Shown here: positions 12,042-23,429 of the stretch, piece by piece
How the letters are laid out: every line of letters starts with the position of its first letter
Numbering within the stretch: the stretch's first letter is position 1
DNA from: Meconema thalassinum
Lineage: Eukaryota > Arthropoda > Insecta > Orthoptera > Tettigoniidae
DNA: 64,000 nucleotides
Direction of reading: 5' to 3'
Assembly: GCA_946902985.2 (NCBI GenBank)
Contig: OX336391.1
Coordinates: forward strand, 71,153,947-71,217,946
Program-made: the position numbers and the translations under genes
Notes under the pieces: model-generated
Databases searched by the model: none
What the model saw: only the letters and a program-made list of their open reading frames with translations
Told to the model about the DNA's origin: nothing

Positions 12042-12116
12042 ATCATGTCACATGATGATGATGATAATTGGTGTTTTAAGGGGCCTAACATCTAGGTTAT
12101 CGGCCCATCATGTCAC
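12042..12116 (-). mobile_element. 55-bp SINE-like stem-loop element with 10-bp TSD inside the LINE
   Basis: The 10-base direct repeat ATCATGTCAC occurs at 12,042-12,051 and 12,107-12,116 and encloses a 55-bp insert (12,052-12,106). Read on the minus strand, the insert starts GGGCCGATAACCTAGATG, can fold as GGGCC/GGCCC plus TAAC/GTTA around a CTAGAT loop, and ends in (CAT)4. The LINE reading frame resumes right after the second TSD, which confirms an insertion. The family is probably the extreme 3' end (hairpin plus tandem tail) of a LINE or SINE. Confidence 0.8.
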
Positions 12117-13959
12117 AAGTGAAGAGGTAAGAATAGTTATAAAAGAGCTAAAAATAAATTCTGTGCTGGCATTGATGGCATCCCTGATGAAATTTTAAAG
12201 AAATGTGCAGAAAATATAATAAATCCACTTTCGCACTTAATAAACAGTTCAATTCTCTCAGAAACTTACCCGGATATTTTGAAGTTATAAAACGTAATTC
12301 CAGAGCACAAAAACGGTTCAAAAGATGAATTAGATAACTATCGTCCTTTTAGCTTACCAACTGGTATTGCAAAAACTGTGGAAAAAATCATCTATAAGAG
12401 ACTGATAAATTTTATTGAAATAAATAAAATACTATCCAACTCACAATGTGGATTCAGAACGAAAAATCTACACAGAGAGCAATTTATGAATGTAGTAATA
12501 GTATATTGAAATTAATTGACAATAAGGAACATCTAACTGGCTTATTCTTGGTTTTATCGAAAGCATTTGATGTTGTTGACCATAAAATCCTCCTTACAAA
12601 ACTAAATTAATATGGTATTTGAGGTCTAGCTAATAAATGTATAGAGTCTTACTGAACAAGGCGTAAACAAATAGAAAGCTTGAGACACGAGGATGATGGA
12701 ACCAGATTACTTAATGAAACATTGTCCAATGAGGGTATTATTAAATTTGGAGTACCCCAGGGATCGGTTTTGGGCCCACTACTCTTTCTTCTATATATCA
12801 ATAATATAACACAGAACGTTGATTCTCATAAGGACATTTTTTTGCGGACGATACAACACTCGTAATAAAAGGTGAAACTAAACAGGTCTTACAGCAGTCT
12901 GCTGACTCCGTTGTAGAAGAGTTAACAAAATGGTCACAAGATAAAAGCCTCATAATAAACTATAAACAAAACAGTATCTCTAAATTTCCACACCGTACAG
13001 AATGGGATTCCTGCGACACCCAATATAACATTAAATGGTCATCAAATAGAAAATAAATCAGAAACGAAGTTTTTAGGACTATGGATACAACATGACTTGA
13101 AATGGAATAAACATATACAATATCTGAATACTAAACTGAACTCGATGTGCTCTGCGTTACGTATTTTGAAAACCTGCACTAGCATGCACACATTAAGAAA
13201 TATTTATTTTGATATTTCCATTCATACTTAAGTTATGGGTCATATTTTGGGGTATGTCACCAGATGTACTCAGCACGTTTAGGATACAAAAGAGGGCGAT
13301 TAGAATTGTGGCAAATGTAAAAAAAACTAGAGAATCATATACACCTCTGTTTAAAGATGTAAACATTCTCCCACTGCCCTGCATTCATATCTTTGAAACT
13401 ATTATGTTTTTTAAGAATTTAATGATTAAAACAAACAATGATGTTCACAGGCATAACACAAGGCAAAATCAAAAAAATCATATTTCACACACACACAAGC
13501 ATATATCGAAAGGAACTTTTCACACAGGAGTTAAATTATACAATAAACTACCCCAGTATATAAAATTTTCCCCAAGAATAAAATCCTTTGAAAGAATGTT
13601 GAAAGCTTATCTGCGGGGCCATTGTTTTTACTCTGCAGATAAATATCTTAGGGTATAAGAGCGATGAAATCTATAGTTATATTTTACTTTTCTACTTTAA
13701 TTGTAATACCTAGCTGTAAGTTGTTGTATTTATAGAATTAAGTTATCATATTGTGATAATAGAGTAAGGTGTAAATAGTTGTCCAAAAAGATTGTATCTC
13801 TTAAGATCTGTTATTATAATAAGTTATAAATAGTTCAATATATACCATAAGTTCTTTTATTTTACAGATGTAATTTCTGACGTGTCCTATATCAAATATG
13901 AATTTTATACATGTAATTGATCAAATGGATAAATAAAAATCTAATCTAATCACTATTTT

Positions 13960-14405
13960 ATCAACATGTTGCCTAGAAGAGAGATCGTAAGAAATTGTTA
14001 CTCCTAAATCGTTATATTCACATACTCGTTCAGTGACATCATTGTTAATAATATAGGGTTGTATTGGATTGTCAAATTTTCAAGTCATTATCATGTAACA
14101 GCACTTCTTAATGTTAAAGTTAAGTCCATTCTCTATGCCCAAACATAATCTCTATTCATATCATCTTGAAAGTTTGACATATCACCTATGTTATTAATTG
14201 TTTTGTACAGTTTAACATCGTCTGCATACAGCAAACATTCTGAATGCCTTACAACTTGCGGTAAATAATTAATGTACAAAAGAAAGTATAATTGTCCTAG
14301 GTTTGACAATATAAATGATGGATATAGGGATTTTGTGTTTATCCTATTGTTTATAATATGTGTGTTTCCTGAGAGTGAGCTCAGATGGTTTAGTGGTGAA
14401 CTCAC
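13960..14405 (-). pseudogene. LINE reverse-transcriptase fragment, minus strand
   Basis: The minus-strand frame reads LYFLLYINYLPQVV followed by the catalytic LLYADDVKLYKTI (YADD box at 14,217-14,228) and FQDDMNRD, a pattern of Jockey/CR1-type RTs. The segment between 13,960 and 14,130 looks like the thumb region in other frames. Both ends are missing. It lies tail-to-tail with the preceding plus-strand LINE, and the two meet near 13,955. Confidence 0.7.
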
Positions 14406-14523
14406 TTATATATCGGACAGGTTGCCGTGGTAGCATTACTGTAAATAATGTGATGCAAAAGCTTCAGATGAGTAAACATTAGGTCCATTCAAACTAATAG
14501 GCGTCCACGCCAAGTAATATTTG

Positions 14524-14599
14524 ACATTATGAAACATGATGCTGATAATTGACTTTTGGAAGGGCCTAACATCTAGGTTATCCTTACATTACGAAACAT
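14524..14599 (-). mobile_element. Second copy of the ~50-bp stem-loop element, with its own TSD
   Basis: ACATTATGAAACAT (14,524-14,537) and ACATTACGAAACAT (14,586-14,599) flank a 48-bp insert that shares AAGGGCCTAACATCTAGGTT and the GATGCTGATAATTG tail region with the copy at 12,052. The 14-bp repeats differ at one base. Finding a second independent TSD-flanked copy supports real mobility of this very short unit. Confidence 0.7.
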
Positions 14600-16850
14600 T
14601 GATTTCTGATATGGTAAAAAGACGTCACATTTGATGGTATAGCAAGTTCATGAAATGACTTAATCAATTCTGAATTGTGAATTAATTAAGCTCACAATGT
14701 TGAATAATTGGTAAATCCAGTAAATAAAAATTTTCAATTGTTAATTATTATATTGTTTATAATAATTAAGTAAATGTTTGATAACTCCTCTTACAAAAGA
14801 GTTTTCTAGGTGTCAGAATATTATTCTATGACAAATAATAACAATTCTTGTCAGAAAGCCTTCCATAAATAGTGAATATATGAAAAATCTATTCAAGATA
14901 TGTTTTGAATTGATCAAATTTGTATTGAAACTCAACGTGACTTAAAATGTTCCCGAGGATGACAAGTGTGTGAAACATAATCCTAACATGTCGCTAAGGT
15001 TAATAATCTATGAAAGACCAATGATACTCGGCAAATGTAATTTAAATAATTTATTCATTTTTCTTGATATAGATGATAGTGAATCGATATTTGTATTGGG
15101 TAGAATTGTATTTATTCCTCCACAGTCAAAGAGAACAAAGACTCTCAACAAGATTATTGACTGCGCTTTCCTTTGATTTGAGATACACTGATCCCTAATT
15201 TGCCTTGCAGTTCGCAAGATAGATTACTTTGCAGGAAGTGCGTGAGATATTACTTCTTTTAAATCTTTTTTCTCAGTTGATAAGCGTGAAATTATTTTTC
15301 TTTTAATTTGTATATTTCACCTTGTGTTCTGTGTTGTGTCGTCAAGTGTTGTATATTTTTGGCCAAATAACCCCTGAGACTTGACCTCGTGCTCACAATG
15401 TTCGCATGTGGTCATCTGTCCATATATTTAGATGAAAGGCCATGAACAACTTGGAATGTATAATTCAATAACAATTTTGGGAAACATTTTTTTACAAAAA
15501 AAAAACAAATGAATCAAAATTGCTCCTTTATTAACGCGGAAGTCCTGTCTTCTTTAGTTTTTAATGAGCATATATATCCCCTGTTTGTCTCATGCCATTC
15601 CCATATGTATATACATATTTGTAGTTTAGAAATAAAATCATTTTCGTTAGTTCATAATACATGTCTACATTATCATTGTAATTTCCTCAAGGGTATTTTA
15701 AACCATAAATTTTCATTAATATTCAACGATTAAGGATAATTAGAAGTCTGCAAGACCTTCATATTTTCTTTTCAATGATATGATATAAATTAATGATTGA
15801 CAATTTCTAAACATTCATTTATACGCCTTGCAGAGATTGTGCATTTCCACACATTTATGCTGACGTTAAGCCCAATAAAGGGTCGAAAACACAATACTTA
15901 AAAATAGAAAGTATTATTAGGCGTCATACTACAAATTTAACATGGTCAACTGACTTGCCGGAATACGAACTTCTCAAATGAACTCGGAGAGGCCCATTGC
16001 GTTTGAGCGCTCTGAGTAACATACTCTGTAACACAGTATCAACTCTCACAAGATCTGATGTGAAGGTACCTTCCAGCGGCTAAGGATATTCAGGTTGTCT
16101 TTAGAACCTTCTCTGTCAATGAATGCTGAGCACAATGAGGAGACATTTAATTTAAGCAATACATGAACTGTCTCCCTTCATTGCCACGAAGATATCGTAA
16201 TTTAGCTACATATTTTCACAAGTCAAAAAGTATATTTGCTTACTCCTGAATTAAATGTGACTGATGGCAACTATGGGTTATGAATCTTAAAACTTATTCA
16301 TATACTAATAAATGTGTTTCTTTGGTATGATTATTGGATGGCTGATTATACATAAATAGGACTTCCGGCCACGATCAACTTAATGTGTAACCTAACCCCT
16401 TTCTGCGTACTTTTGCCCGCAAGTACCAATAAGTACTAATTGTTCCAAAATGAATGAAGCGACGATTTTTCAATGAACTTCATTTAGCTAATTTTGCTTC
16501 TTACTTACTATATGAATACTGATTTTGACCAACATGAGTAACATGTGTAATCAAGTACCTCTTCTAAGTGAAAACTGCTCTGCACATATTACTCATATAT
16601 GCCTTCTGGCAACTATGAAGTAACATGCGCCTCTCAAAAGACACTTCCTGTGTACATGTAGCTGCGCTTATGCCACGCGAGTATGGGGTAAAACCGATAT
16701 GATTTAGTGTATAATGATAATTTTTCAGTAAAGTTTACGGCACACGAAGAACATGTGGGCGGTAAATACACACGACGGATCATGCTGTGTGGCGTTAACT
16801 TTTAATTCGTAGAATAATCCTCTCAGTAAAAGTATATTCAAAAATTCTTT
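14600..16850. other. AT-rich intergenic or intronic DNA, nothing identified
   Basis: No convincing coding frame or long repeat is visible. Short open frames (for example 14,970-15,176 and 15,509-15,733) lack domain motifs and have AT-driven composition. A poly-A stretch lies at 15,497. Towards 16,700-16,850 the zinc-finger-like periodicity of the next feature begins to appear in degenerate form. Confidence 0.5.
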
Positions 16851-16859
16851 TCAAAGGTA

Positions 16860-17671
16860 GCTTCCGCATGTACAACACGAATCGTATTTCGGGACACGAA
16901 ACCACTATGACTTACGAGGTGTCTTTTCAAAGAATACTTATTAGAAAAATTTTCTCCACATGTACCACATTATATCACCCCAAGGCCACTATGGATTAAC
17001 AGGTGTTTTCTCAAACTGCCTTCTTTATTAGAGTTCGCTCCGCATGTACCACATGAATGTGGCTTCAGACCATCATGGATCGACATGTCTTTTCAAACTG
17101 CTTTTCAGAGTATAGTTTGCTCTGTATGTAACGCATGAATGTGGTTTCAAACCACATGGTATTTACATGTAGTTCTTCAAACTACCTCTCTGAGTGATGT
17201 TTCCACCAAATGTACCACATGAGTGGGGCTTTAGATATTATGGATTAACATGTGTTTTTTCAAACTGCCCTTCTCAATCAAGTTTCTCCGCATGTTCTAC
17301 TGGAGTATGGCATCCGACCACTATGGATAAACGTGTGCGTTTTCAGATTACCTTTCCCAGTAAAGTTAGCTCCGCATATATTACTTGCGACCACCATGGA
17401 TTATCATGTGTGTTTTCAAACTGCCCGTCTGGGTCAAGTTTCATCCGCGTGTTTCACAGAGTGCCGTTTGAGACCACTATGGATTGACAAGTGTGTTTTC
17501 AAATCGCCATTTTGAGCAAAGATGTCTCTGCACGTACCACAGGAGTGTGGTTTCAAGCCACTATGGATTAACATGTGTGTTTTCAAATTGTACTTCCCAG
17601 TCAAGTTTGCTCCGCATGTGAAAAAAGTGAAGGACGATCGAAATTTATGTCTTGTTAGGGTGTTCACCGAT
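16860..17671 (-). pseudogene. C2H2 zinc-finger exon, copy 2 (tandem duplicate, broken)
   Basis: The same leader recurs 674 bp downstream: acceptor-like TTCTCCACAG followed at 17,671 by ATCGGTGAACACC and SVNTLTRHKFRSS. Fingers include TCGANLTGKYNLKTHMLIH and CRDIFAQNGDLKTHLSIH. The frame fails near 17,440 (HSVKHADET, then stop). Further fingers to about 16,860 remain recognisable only across frameshifts, through repeated HSGL/HGG linkers and CGA(N/K) motifs. The duplication joins a finger linker of copy 1 to the intron-exon border of copy 2. It looks like an unprocessed pseudogene array. Confidence 0.7.
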
Positions 17672-17679
17672 CTGTGGAG

Positions 17680-18345
17680 AATTTCAGACCTCCATGGGTT
17701 AACATGTGTCTTGTCAAACTGCACCTCTGAGTAAATTTTGCTCCGCATGTACTACAAGAATATGCCTTTAGACCACTATGGATTATCGTGTGTTTTTTCA
17801 AATTGCTTTTCTCAGTAAAATTTGCTCCACATATTCCACAAGAATATGGCTTCAGACCACTATGGATTAACATGTGTTTTGTCAAACTGCACTTCTGAGT
17901 AAACTTTGCTCCGCATGATCCACAGGAGTGTGGCTTCAGACCACTATGAACTAACTCTTTAGAGTAAAGTTAACTCCGCATGTAACACAGGAATGCGGCT
18001 GCAGACCACTATGGACTAACATGTGTGTTTTCAAATTGACTTTTTGATTAAATTTCGCTCCGCACGTACAACAGGAGTGTGACCTTACGCCACTATGGAT
18101 TAACATGTGTCTTTTAAAATTGCTTTTTTTTAGTAAAGTTTGCTCCGCAAGTACCACAGGAGTGCGGCGTTAGACCACAATAGAACTTCATGTGTTCCTT
18201 TAAATCACTTTTTCCTTTAAGGTGTGCCCCGCACGTTTTGCATATGTTTCGCATCATTCCACTATAAGTTGACTTTCGTCTCTTCTCGTTACTATGTGGA
18301 TTGAGGGAGGATTGAAATGTATCTCTTGTTACGGTGTTCACCGAT
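17680..18345 (-). pseudogene. C2H2 zinc-finger exon, copy 1 (broken)
   Basis: On the minus strand a splice acceptor (ATTCTCCACAG) ends at 18,346 and the frame opens with SVNTVTRDTFQSS at 18,344. C2H2 fingers follow at the usual 84-bp spacing with the linker HSGLKPHSC. Finger 1 has Tyr in place of the second His (HMKFY). An A8 run (plus strand T8, 18,124-18,131) is one base too long and shifts the frame after finger 2's first half. A deletion of about 20 bases near 17,955 removes the helix of another finger. The linker then runs straight into the leader of copy 2 near 17,685. Such proteins bind DNA in the nucleus. The homopolymer slip could be an assembly error, but the deletion and the lost His argue for decay. 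Confidence 0.75.
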
Positions 18346-18369
18346 CTGTGGAGAATTTATAATGCTAGT

Positions 18370-19800
18370 ACTAAGTCAATAGCAACTATCAATATATCAA
18401 CAAGTAGTTCCGTGAAGAACAAAAGCCTATTTTCATATGTCCTACTTACGTTAATTGCCACTATCAACATACAAAATTTCAGTTTGATTGCTCTAATAGA
18501 TTCGGAGATATTGAGAACCGACTAAATATTGCGGATGGTCACGATGTTGGATTTTTATATATGTAGGTCTTAAGAGTTATGTTCTGTGATATGAAGATTA
18601 TTGTGTACATGTAGTATTCAAACTTCTATCGCATGATTAGGACACAAGAAATAAAAACAAGATTTTAAAATTTCGCACAGCTGCTATGTTGTGGTTATGC
18701 AAATAATAGAAATAAATGAGATGCCAGTGGATTAACATTTGTATAAGGATTTACTGTACGAGGTTTCACTGCACTCGAATGGTTAAATTGCGAGAAGCAT
18801 CCATGTGAATATTTATACTTCGCGTAGCCACCATGTTGGATTTGTGATCACCAGGTTATTGAAAGTCCTATAGGTGAACTTATGTTCGTAGCCCCTATGA
18901 ACATAAACAAATACAGTTTGATTACTATAATAGATTCGTAGATATTCAGAGCCGTCTAAATATTTCGGATGGTCGGCTTGTTGGGTTGTAATATGTATAG
19001 GCCATAGAGTCATGTACCAGTAACGGAAAATTATTGCGTAGGTTCATTATTCAAACTTTCACTTCGATCGCATGATTACAAAACGAGAAATAAAAACTTA
19101 ATTTTAAAATTCGCACAGCAGCCATCTTGACGTTATGTAAACAATTGAAGTAAATTAGACACCAGTGCATTACAATGTGTATAAACATTTCCTGTAACAA
19201 GTTTCATTGCGCTTGTACCATTCAATAACGCGAAAATTCTATTTAAAATTTTCAAATTCACTTGGCCGCCATGTTCGTTTTGTAGTTAAACGGTTTTTTG
19301 AAAGTCTTATTGATGAACCTCCAGTACTGCCTTTTATCTCCGTACAATATTTCATGGAGATACCGCTAATAGTTTCAGAGATATAGAATGCCGGTGAAAT
19401 ATTTTGCACAGCCGCCATCTTGAGGTTATGTTAACAACTGAACGAAGTTAGATGTCGGGGAATTACAAAGAGTGAAAACATATACTGTACCAAATTTCAT
19501 TGCGTTAGGTTGGTTAAATCGCGAGAAACGGCTATTTAAATGTCACAACTTCGCTTGGCGGCAATGTTGCTTTTGCAGTTACCAGGTTATCAAAAGTAAC
19601 ATCGGTGAACTTCTAGTAGTTCCCTTTATCACCGTACAAAATGCCGGGGCGACATCGGTAATAGCGTCGGAGATATTGAATGCTGGTGAAATAATTCGCA
19701 AAGCCGCCATGTTGGATTGGTAAGACGTAACAAAATTTCAAATAGATCTATGAACTAACCGAGTTTCATTGAAATCGCTCCAGCCTTTTAGATTTTATAA
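18370..19800 (+). repeat. Dispersed repeat with ~300-bp internal periodicity and GCCGCCAT motifs
   Basis: Three diverged units (about 18,660-18,940, 19,090-19,370, 19,395-19,690) share a GCACAGC(A/C)GCCATCTTGA-like start, GTATAAACATTT, TTTCATTGCG, and a TTGGCGGC/CGCCATGTT segment. A partly matching part (18,400-18,545 and 18,900-19,010) carries CAGTTTGATTGCTCTAATAG-type sequence. The same family appears in reverse at 57,690-58,290. The end abuts a poly-G run (19,801-19,810) and a CA-rich microsatellite. Confidence 0.75.
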
Positions 19801-19995
19801 GGGGGGGGGGCACACACGAATCACACACATACGCACATACACACACAGCTAGATACACGGACAAAAGGTGATCTCATAAATGAAAATAGGCTAAAAATAA
19901 CATAAATTAGATAGTTATGAGGTTTACGGAGGTGAAACCACGAGGTAATCTGCCTCTCTAAACACAGATTGAAGTATACAACTTTGGAATGAAAT
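19801..19995. repeat. Poly-G tract and CA-rich microsatellite
   Basis: A run of ten G is followed by CACACAC-type sequence up to about 19,850 and then by unassigned AT-rich DNA. A comparable simple repeat ((GT)n) also flanks the 293-bp satellite at 35.75 kb. Confidence 0.7.
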
Positions 19996-20391
19996 TAGGA
20001 GGTCACCTAAATATGAAAATTAAAATTAATAATATAAAATAACTCACGATTAAAATAATAAAAAAATATTACGGAAAAACAGAAATTCAAACAAGAACAT
20101 GTATTTGAGTAAATGTGCCCTAACACACGCTCACTTATATAGTGGATGACGAGATCAGCAGCCACCACGTCATCGGCTAATATAAGTTTGATTGACATCC
20201 GCAAACCAAGGTGTTTCGTAAGTCAGCAGGATTAGCACATTGGTTAAAATGAGGGACACGGTGAATACGACTCCACGGGTACAAAGTGGTGGGTCTTCCC
20301 TCCTCATGAGTTACGAGTGGGTGGATCTTGCATGGCTTCTCCGGAGCCTGCACAAAATGATGGACTCCCTCCGCGATTGGAAAGAGCTCCG

Positions 20392-21000
20392 TCACACGCG
20401 AGTAATTCCCTTGATTGTTCTCAGTTTATAGAGCATTGGGTCAGCTATCCACTCACTCACCCACAATGCCAGTACTTGTCGGTGTAACTGAGAGCGAATA
20501 TCTCTAGCGGGTGCCTCCATTGGTCGAGATTGTAGTGCTGCGACCTCTTTAGCATCCTGATCCGCCAACTCAGTTCCCGCAATTCCCATGCGGCTTAGAA
20601 GCCGCAGAAAAGTTATTCGAGTGTCAGCGTGACACTATCCGGCTAGTAGGTCGTGGATTCGCTGCTATAAGGAGTGCTGCGTGAACCATGTAGCAATTGA
20701 CTGCAACGAACTCAAAGCGTTGGTACACACGAGAAACTGGATTCGTGCATTTGGTAGTGCTACCTGCAGAGCTTCATAGATGTCAACGAGCTCCGTAGTA
20801 AACTCGCTACAGGCCTCAGGCAACAAGATTTTAAAATTTCCACCATCAATAACGTATGCACAACCCACCTTCTCCTCCAACTTCGAAACGTACGTGTACA
20901 GAAAGTCAGCGTCCGGAAATAGATGAACTTTGCTGCAGGCACCCATGTACACCTTAGTACCGCGGTGAATATCTAACCGAATTTCCGGACGCGGGACTTG
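20392..21000 (-). pseudogene. LINE RNase H domain, broken
   Basis: The segment 21,000-20,665 has the RNase H start (IHRGTKVYMGACSK-like, then GCAYVID and the catalytic-Glu region EFTTELVDIYEALQ). The frame 20,589-20,392 carries the C-terminal motif GIAGTELADQDAKE, equivalent to the family's GIxGNExADxxAK. The two parts are separated by a frameshift. Confidence 0.75.
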
Positions 21001-21289
21001 CCACGGAGGCACCTCGCTAGGTGTCCGGATCATAGAGGGTACTACAGCCCCTCCCAAATCATTACACGAGCTACGGAGTCTAATAGCAACCGACCGAGTG
21101 GCGCGAGGTTGGTGTTCGTACCTCTGGTGGTATTGGGTACTGCAGAGAGCTCGATTGTTACGGCATTTGACGCTCATTGGCAGTATATTCTAAAAGCATA
21201 TGCTGGCATCTATAAATGTGAGGAGCAGATCCGGCGAGTAGGCTGGGATTCAGGCTGGTCCGGAAATCCCCGTTAGCCATACTAACAGC

Positions 21290-22400
21290 ACTATGGTAGA
21301 TACTGTACAGCATTCTCAAGGTTGCCGGGCTTGCTGAACCGTATGACACAGAACCATAGCCTATCCGGGACAGGACGGGGGCTTGGTAAAACCGCAGGAG
21401 GACCACACGTAGTGCGAATAAGAAACTTGATCAAGTTCAGTTTCCTGAGGCACATTGTTTTTAGTTGCCGTATATGGTGCTGCCACGTTAATTTGCTGTA
21501 AAAATGGAGTCCCAAGAAGCGATGTCAACCACAGGCAATGCAACATCCCTGCGATATGGTTCAGGTTGCAAATGTAGTCTCCGGAGCCGACAAGAAGGGA
21601 TGACGGAGGCTTTCGCAGCTGAAAAACGAAAACCTCGGTTGTGAGCCCACCGGGCGGTTAATAGCTAGCTGAAATTCCACGATTGCCATACTTCAAGATC
21701 TGTAATAAAGAGCCAAATCGTCAACATAGAGCGATGGAACTACCATGGCACCAATGCCATTTCTACTCAGCACAGAACCTCAAGGTACACCATTTTCCTG
21801 GGGGAAAATATGCGATAATGTCCCACTGACTCCAACACGAGTGAGTTGGACGGACAGAAAATTCGCAATAAAGATTGGTAGATTTCCATGGAGTCCACAC
21901 TCGTGAAAGTTGAAAAAGACCTCAAGTCGCATCAGATGTCAGTAGTGAACCTATGCACACTGGCTCTCAGACAAGAGGCCTCTCTCCTCTAATACACTTA
22001 CCAGCCGACGGTTAACCAACACCTCCAGCAGCTTCCGGAGGCATTTCTGAAGCAAATTGGGATATAGGTGCTGGCAAGCTTGGGATCCTTTCCAGCTTTG
22101 GGAATCCGTATAAAGGTCCCCTCTCGCCAATGAGATGGAAAATCTCCTTCAATCCATCGGATCAACAGTTGCTTTATATTGGCATCGCACAGTTGTTTCA
22201 ACATTTCATTAGGCATGTTATCTCCCTGCACAGAGCAGAGAATGGCACATTGTAGAACTCCTTAGCAGCAGTGGCAAACGAGAAGGGGTGAGCCTCTGCC
22301 TCCCGCTTCAGAGTCACAAATGTAGGATCATAGCTCCCAGAGAAAGATGCAATCCTATACTGTTGGCAATGGCGAGAAAGTCCGTGATGTTAGCTCTGTT
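21290..22400 (-). pseudogene. LINE reverse transcriptase, broken
   Basis: Recognisable minus-strand blocks: MPNEMLKQL and HWREGTFIRIPKAGKDP (22,231-22,080), the catalytic YVDDLAL (YVDD codons at 21,718-21,729), GLHFYSKLTWQHHI (21,515-21,470) and the thumb segment APVLSRIGYGSVSYGSA (21,385-21,330). They lie in different frames. Motif A was not securely located. Confidence 0.75.
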
Positions 22401-22699
22401 GATGGAGTCTCCGGTTAACGTCAAAGATGTTGGGAGTCCAGAGATCCGACGACGCTTACTTCACACTTGTATGTCGTGGAGGACGCATGCTTTCCCACGT
22501 CATTTTCAAACCCACCCGAATCAGATATCGGACTCTAGCACGCATCCCTTTGAAGGTGATAAGGTTGGCCAAGGTGCATTGGCTCAAATAGCATTTAGAA
22601 GCATGTCGGCGAGTTGCCGCAGCCAAAATACAATTCGTTAGGTGGATGTGAATGGTATGATCATCGACACTCAATGATATCGCTGGAAGAAACCGCACG

Positions 22700-23340
22700 T
22701 GCCGTGAATATTGACGAATCTGCCCGATCTGCCTGCTCTCTGGTTCGGACGAGTAACGATAATCGGGAAAAGGTCACTGTTAGAGGTTGTCGTGCAAACC
22801 CCACTGAGGCTGCGAAAGCAGCGCACGACCGTATAAGGTGATGTCGACACTAAAAGAAGGGGCCGTGTGCAATAAAGAAGTGTGTAGGTTCCCCTATGTT
22901 CGACAAACACAGGTCCAGCCGCCTGATCAGTCTCTCAAAATCTCTCCCTCTACTGCTAGTGGTAGCTGAGCTCCAGATGATGTTGTGTGCATCAAAGTCT
23001 CCCAGAAGGCGAAAAGGAGGGGGGAAGCTGATAGACTAGAACCACCAGCTGGTAGTAATGCATTTGAGAATCCGGTGGGATGTACACGTTGTATGCCGTT
23101 GCCATAATTGGCCAGAGAGTATAAACTGCAACTGCTTCTAGCTAATTACGCAACGGCACTTCTTCACTAAAGCGCTAGAGTTGACAAGAGTGCAGATTCC
23201 AACAGTGGCTACAGATCCACCAACCCGGTCTTCAGAGAAGAGTTTGAAATGAAGCATCGTTGTCTCATGTCCAAGATGAAACCTGGATTCATGAAGACAG
23301 ACAATGATTGCCTAAAACGAACATATTAGCTGACGTAACT
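22700..23340 (-). pseudogene. LINE APE-type endonuclease, broken
   Basis: The catalytic segment GDFDAHNIIWSS is readable on the minus strand at about 23,008-22,975, preceded by VGGSVATVGI-like and followed by RLIRRLDLCLSNIGEPT-like sequence. That order (Asp/Asn motif, then the S/T-rich segment) matches APE endonucleases of LINEs. Several stops and shifts interrupt it. Confidence 0.65.
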
Positions 23341-23429
23341 CAACAATATGTCGAGATAGCTAATACAGTTCCATTGTTATAGTGCTATAGTGTAGACTGA
23401 AGTGAAAGTAATACTTCTACTTTCGCTTG

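Larger units (their letters stand above)
10955..13950 (+). mobile_element. Jockey/CR1-type LINE, 5'-truncated and decayed
   Basis: Endonuclease remnants come first (GTCIFLRNNL, then GDVNVD near 11,197 and SDHHVQ near 11,392), followed by RT blocks in several frames: GIDGIPDEIL (about 12,173), NYRPFSLPTG (about 12,340), KAFDVVDH (about 12,565), GVPQGSVLGPLLFLLYINN (about 12,750), the catalytic FADD at 12,841-12,852, and GLWIQHDLKW near 13,080. A C-terminal region follows to about 13,660. The 3' end is a TAAAAATCTAATCTAATC tail at about 13,930-13,950, typical of this LINE group. At least three frameshifts and several stops make it inactive. The gag-like ORF1 and the start of the endonuclease are missing. 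Confidence 0.85.
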
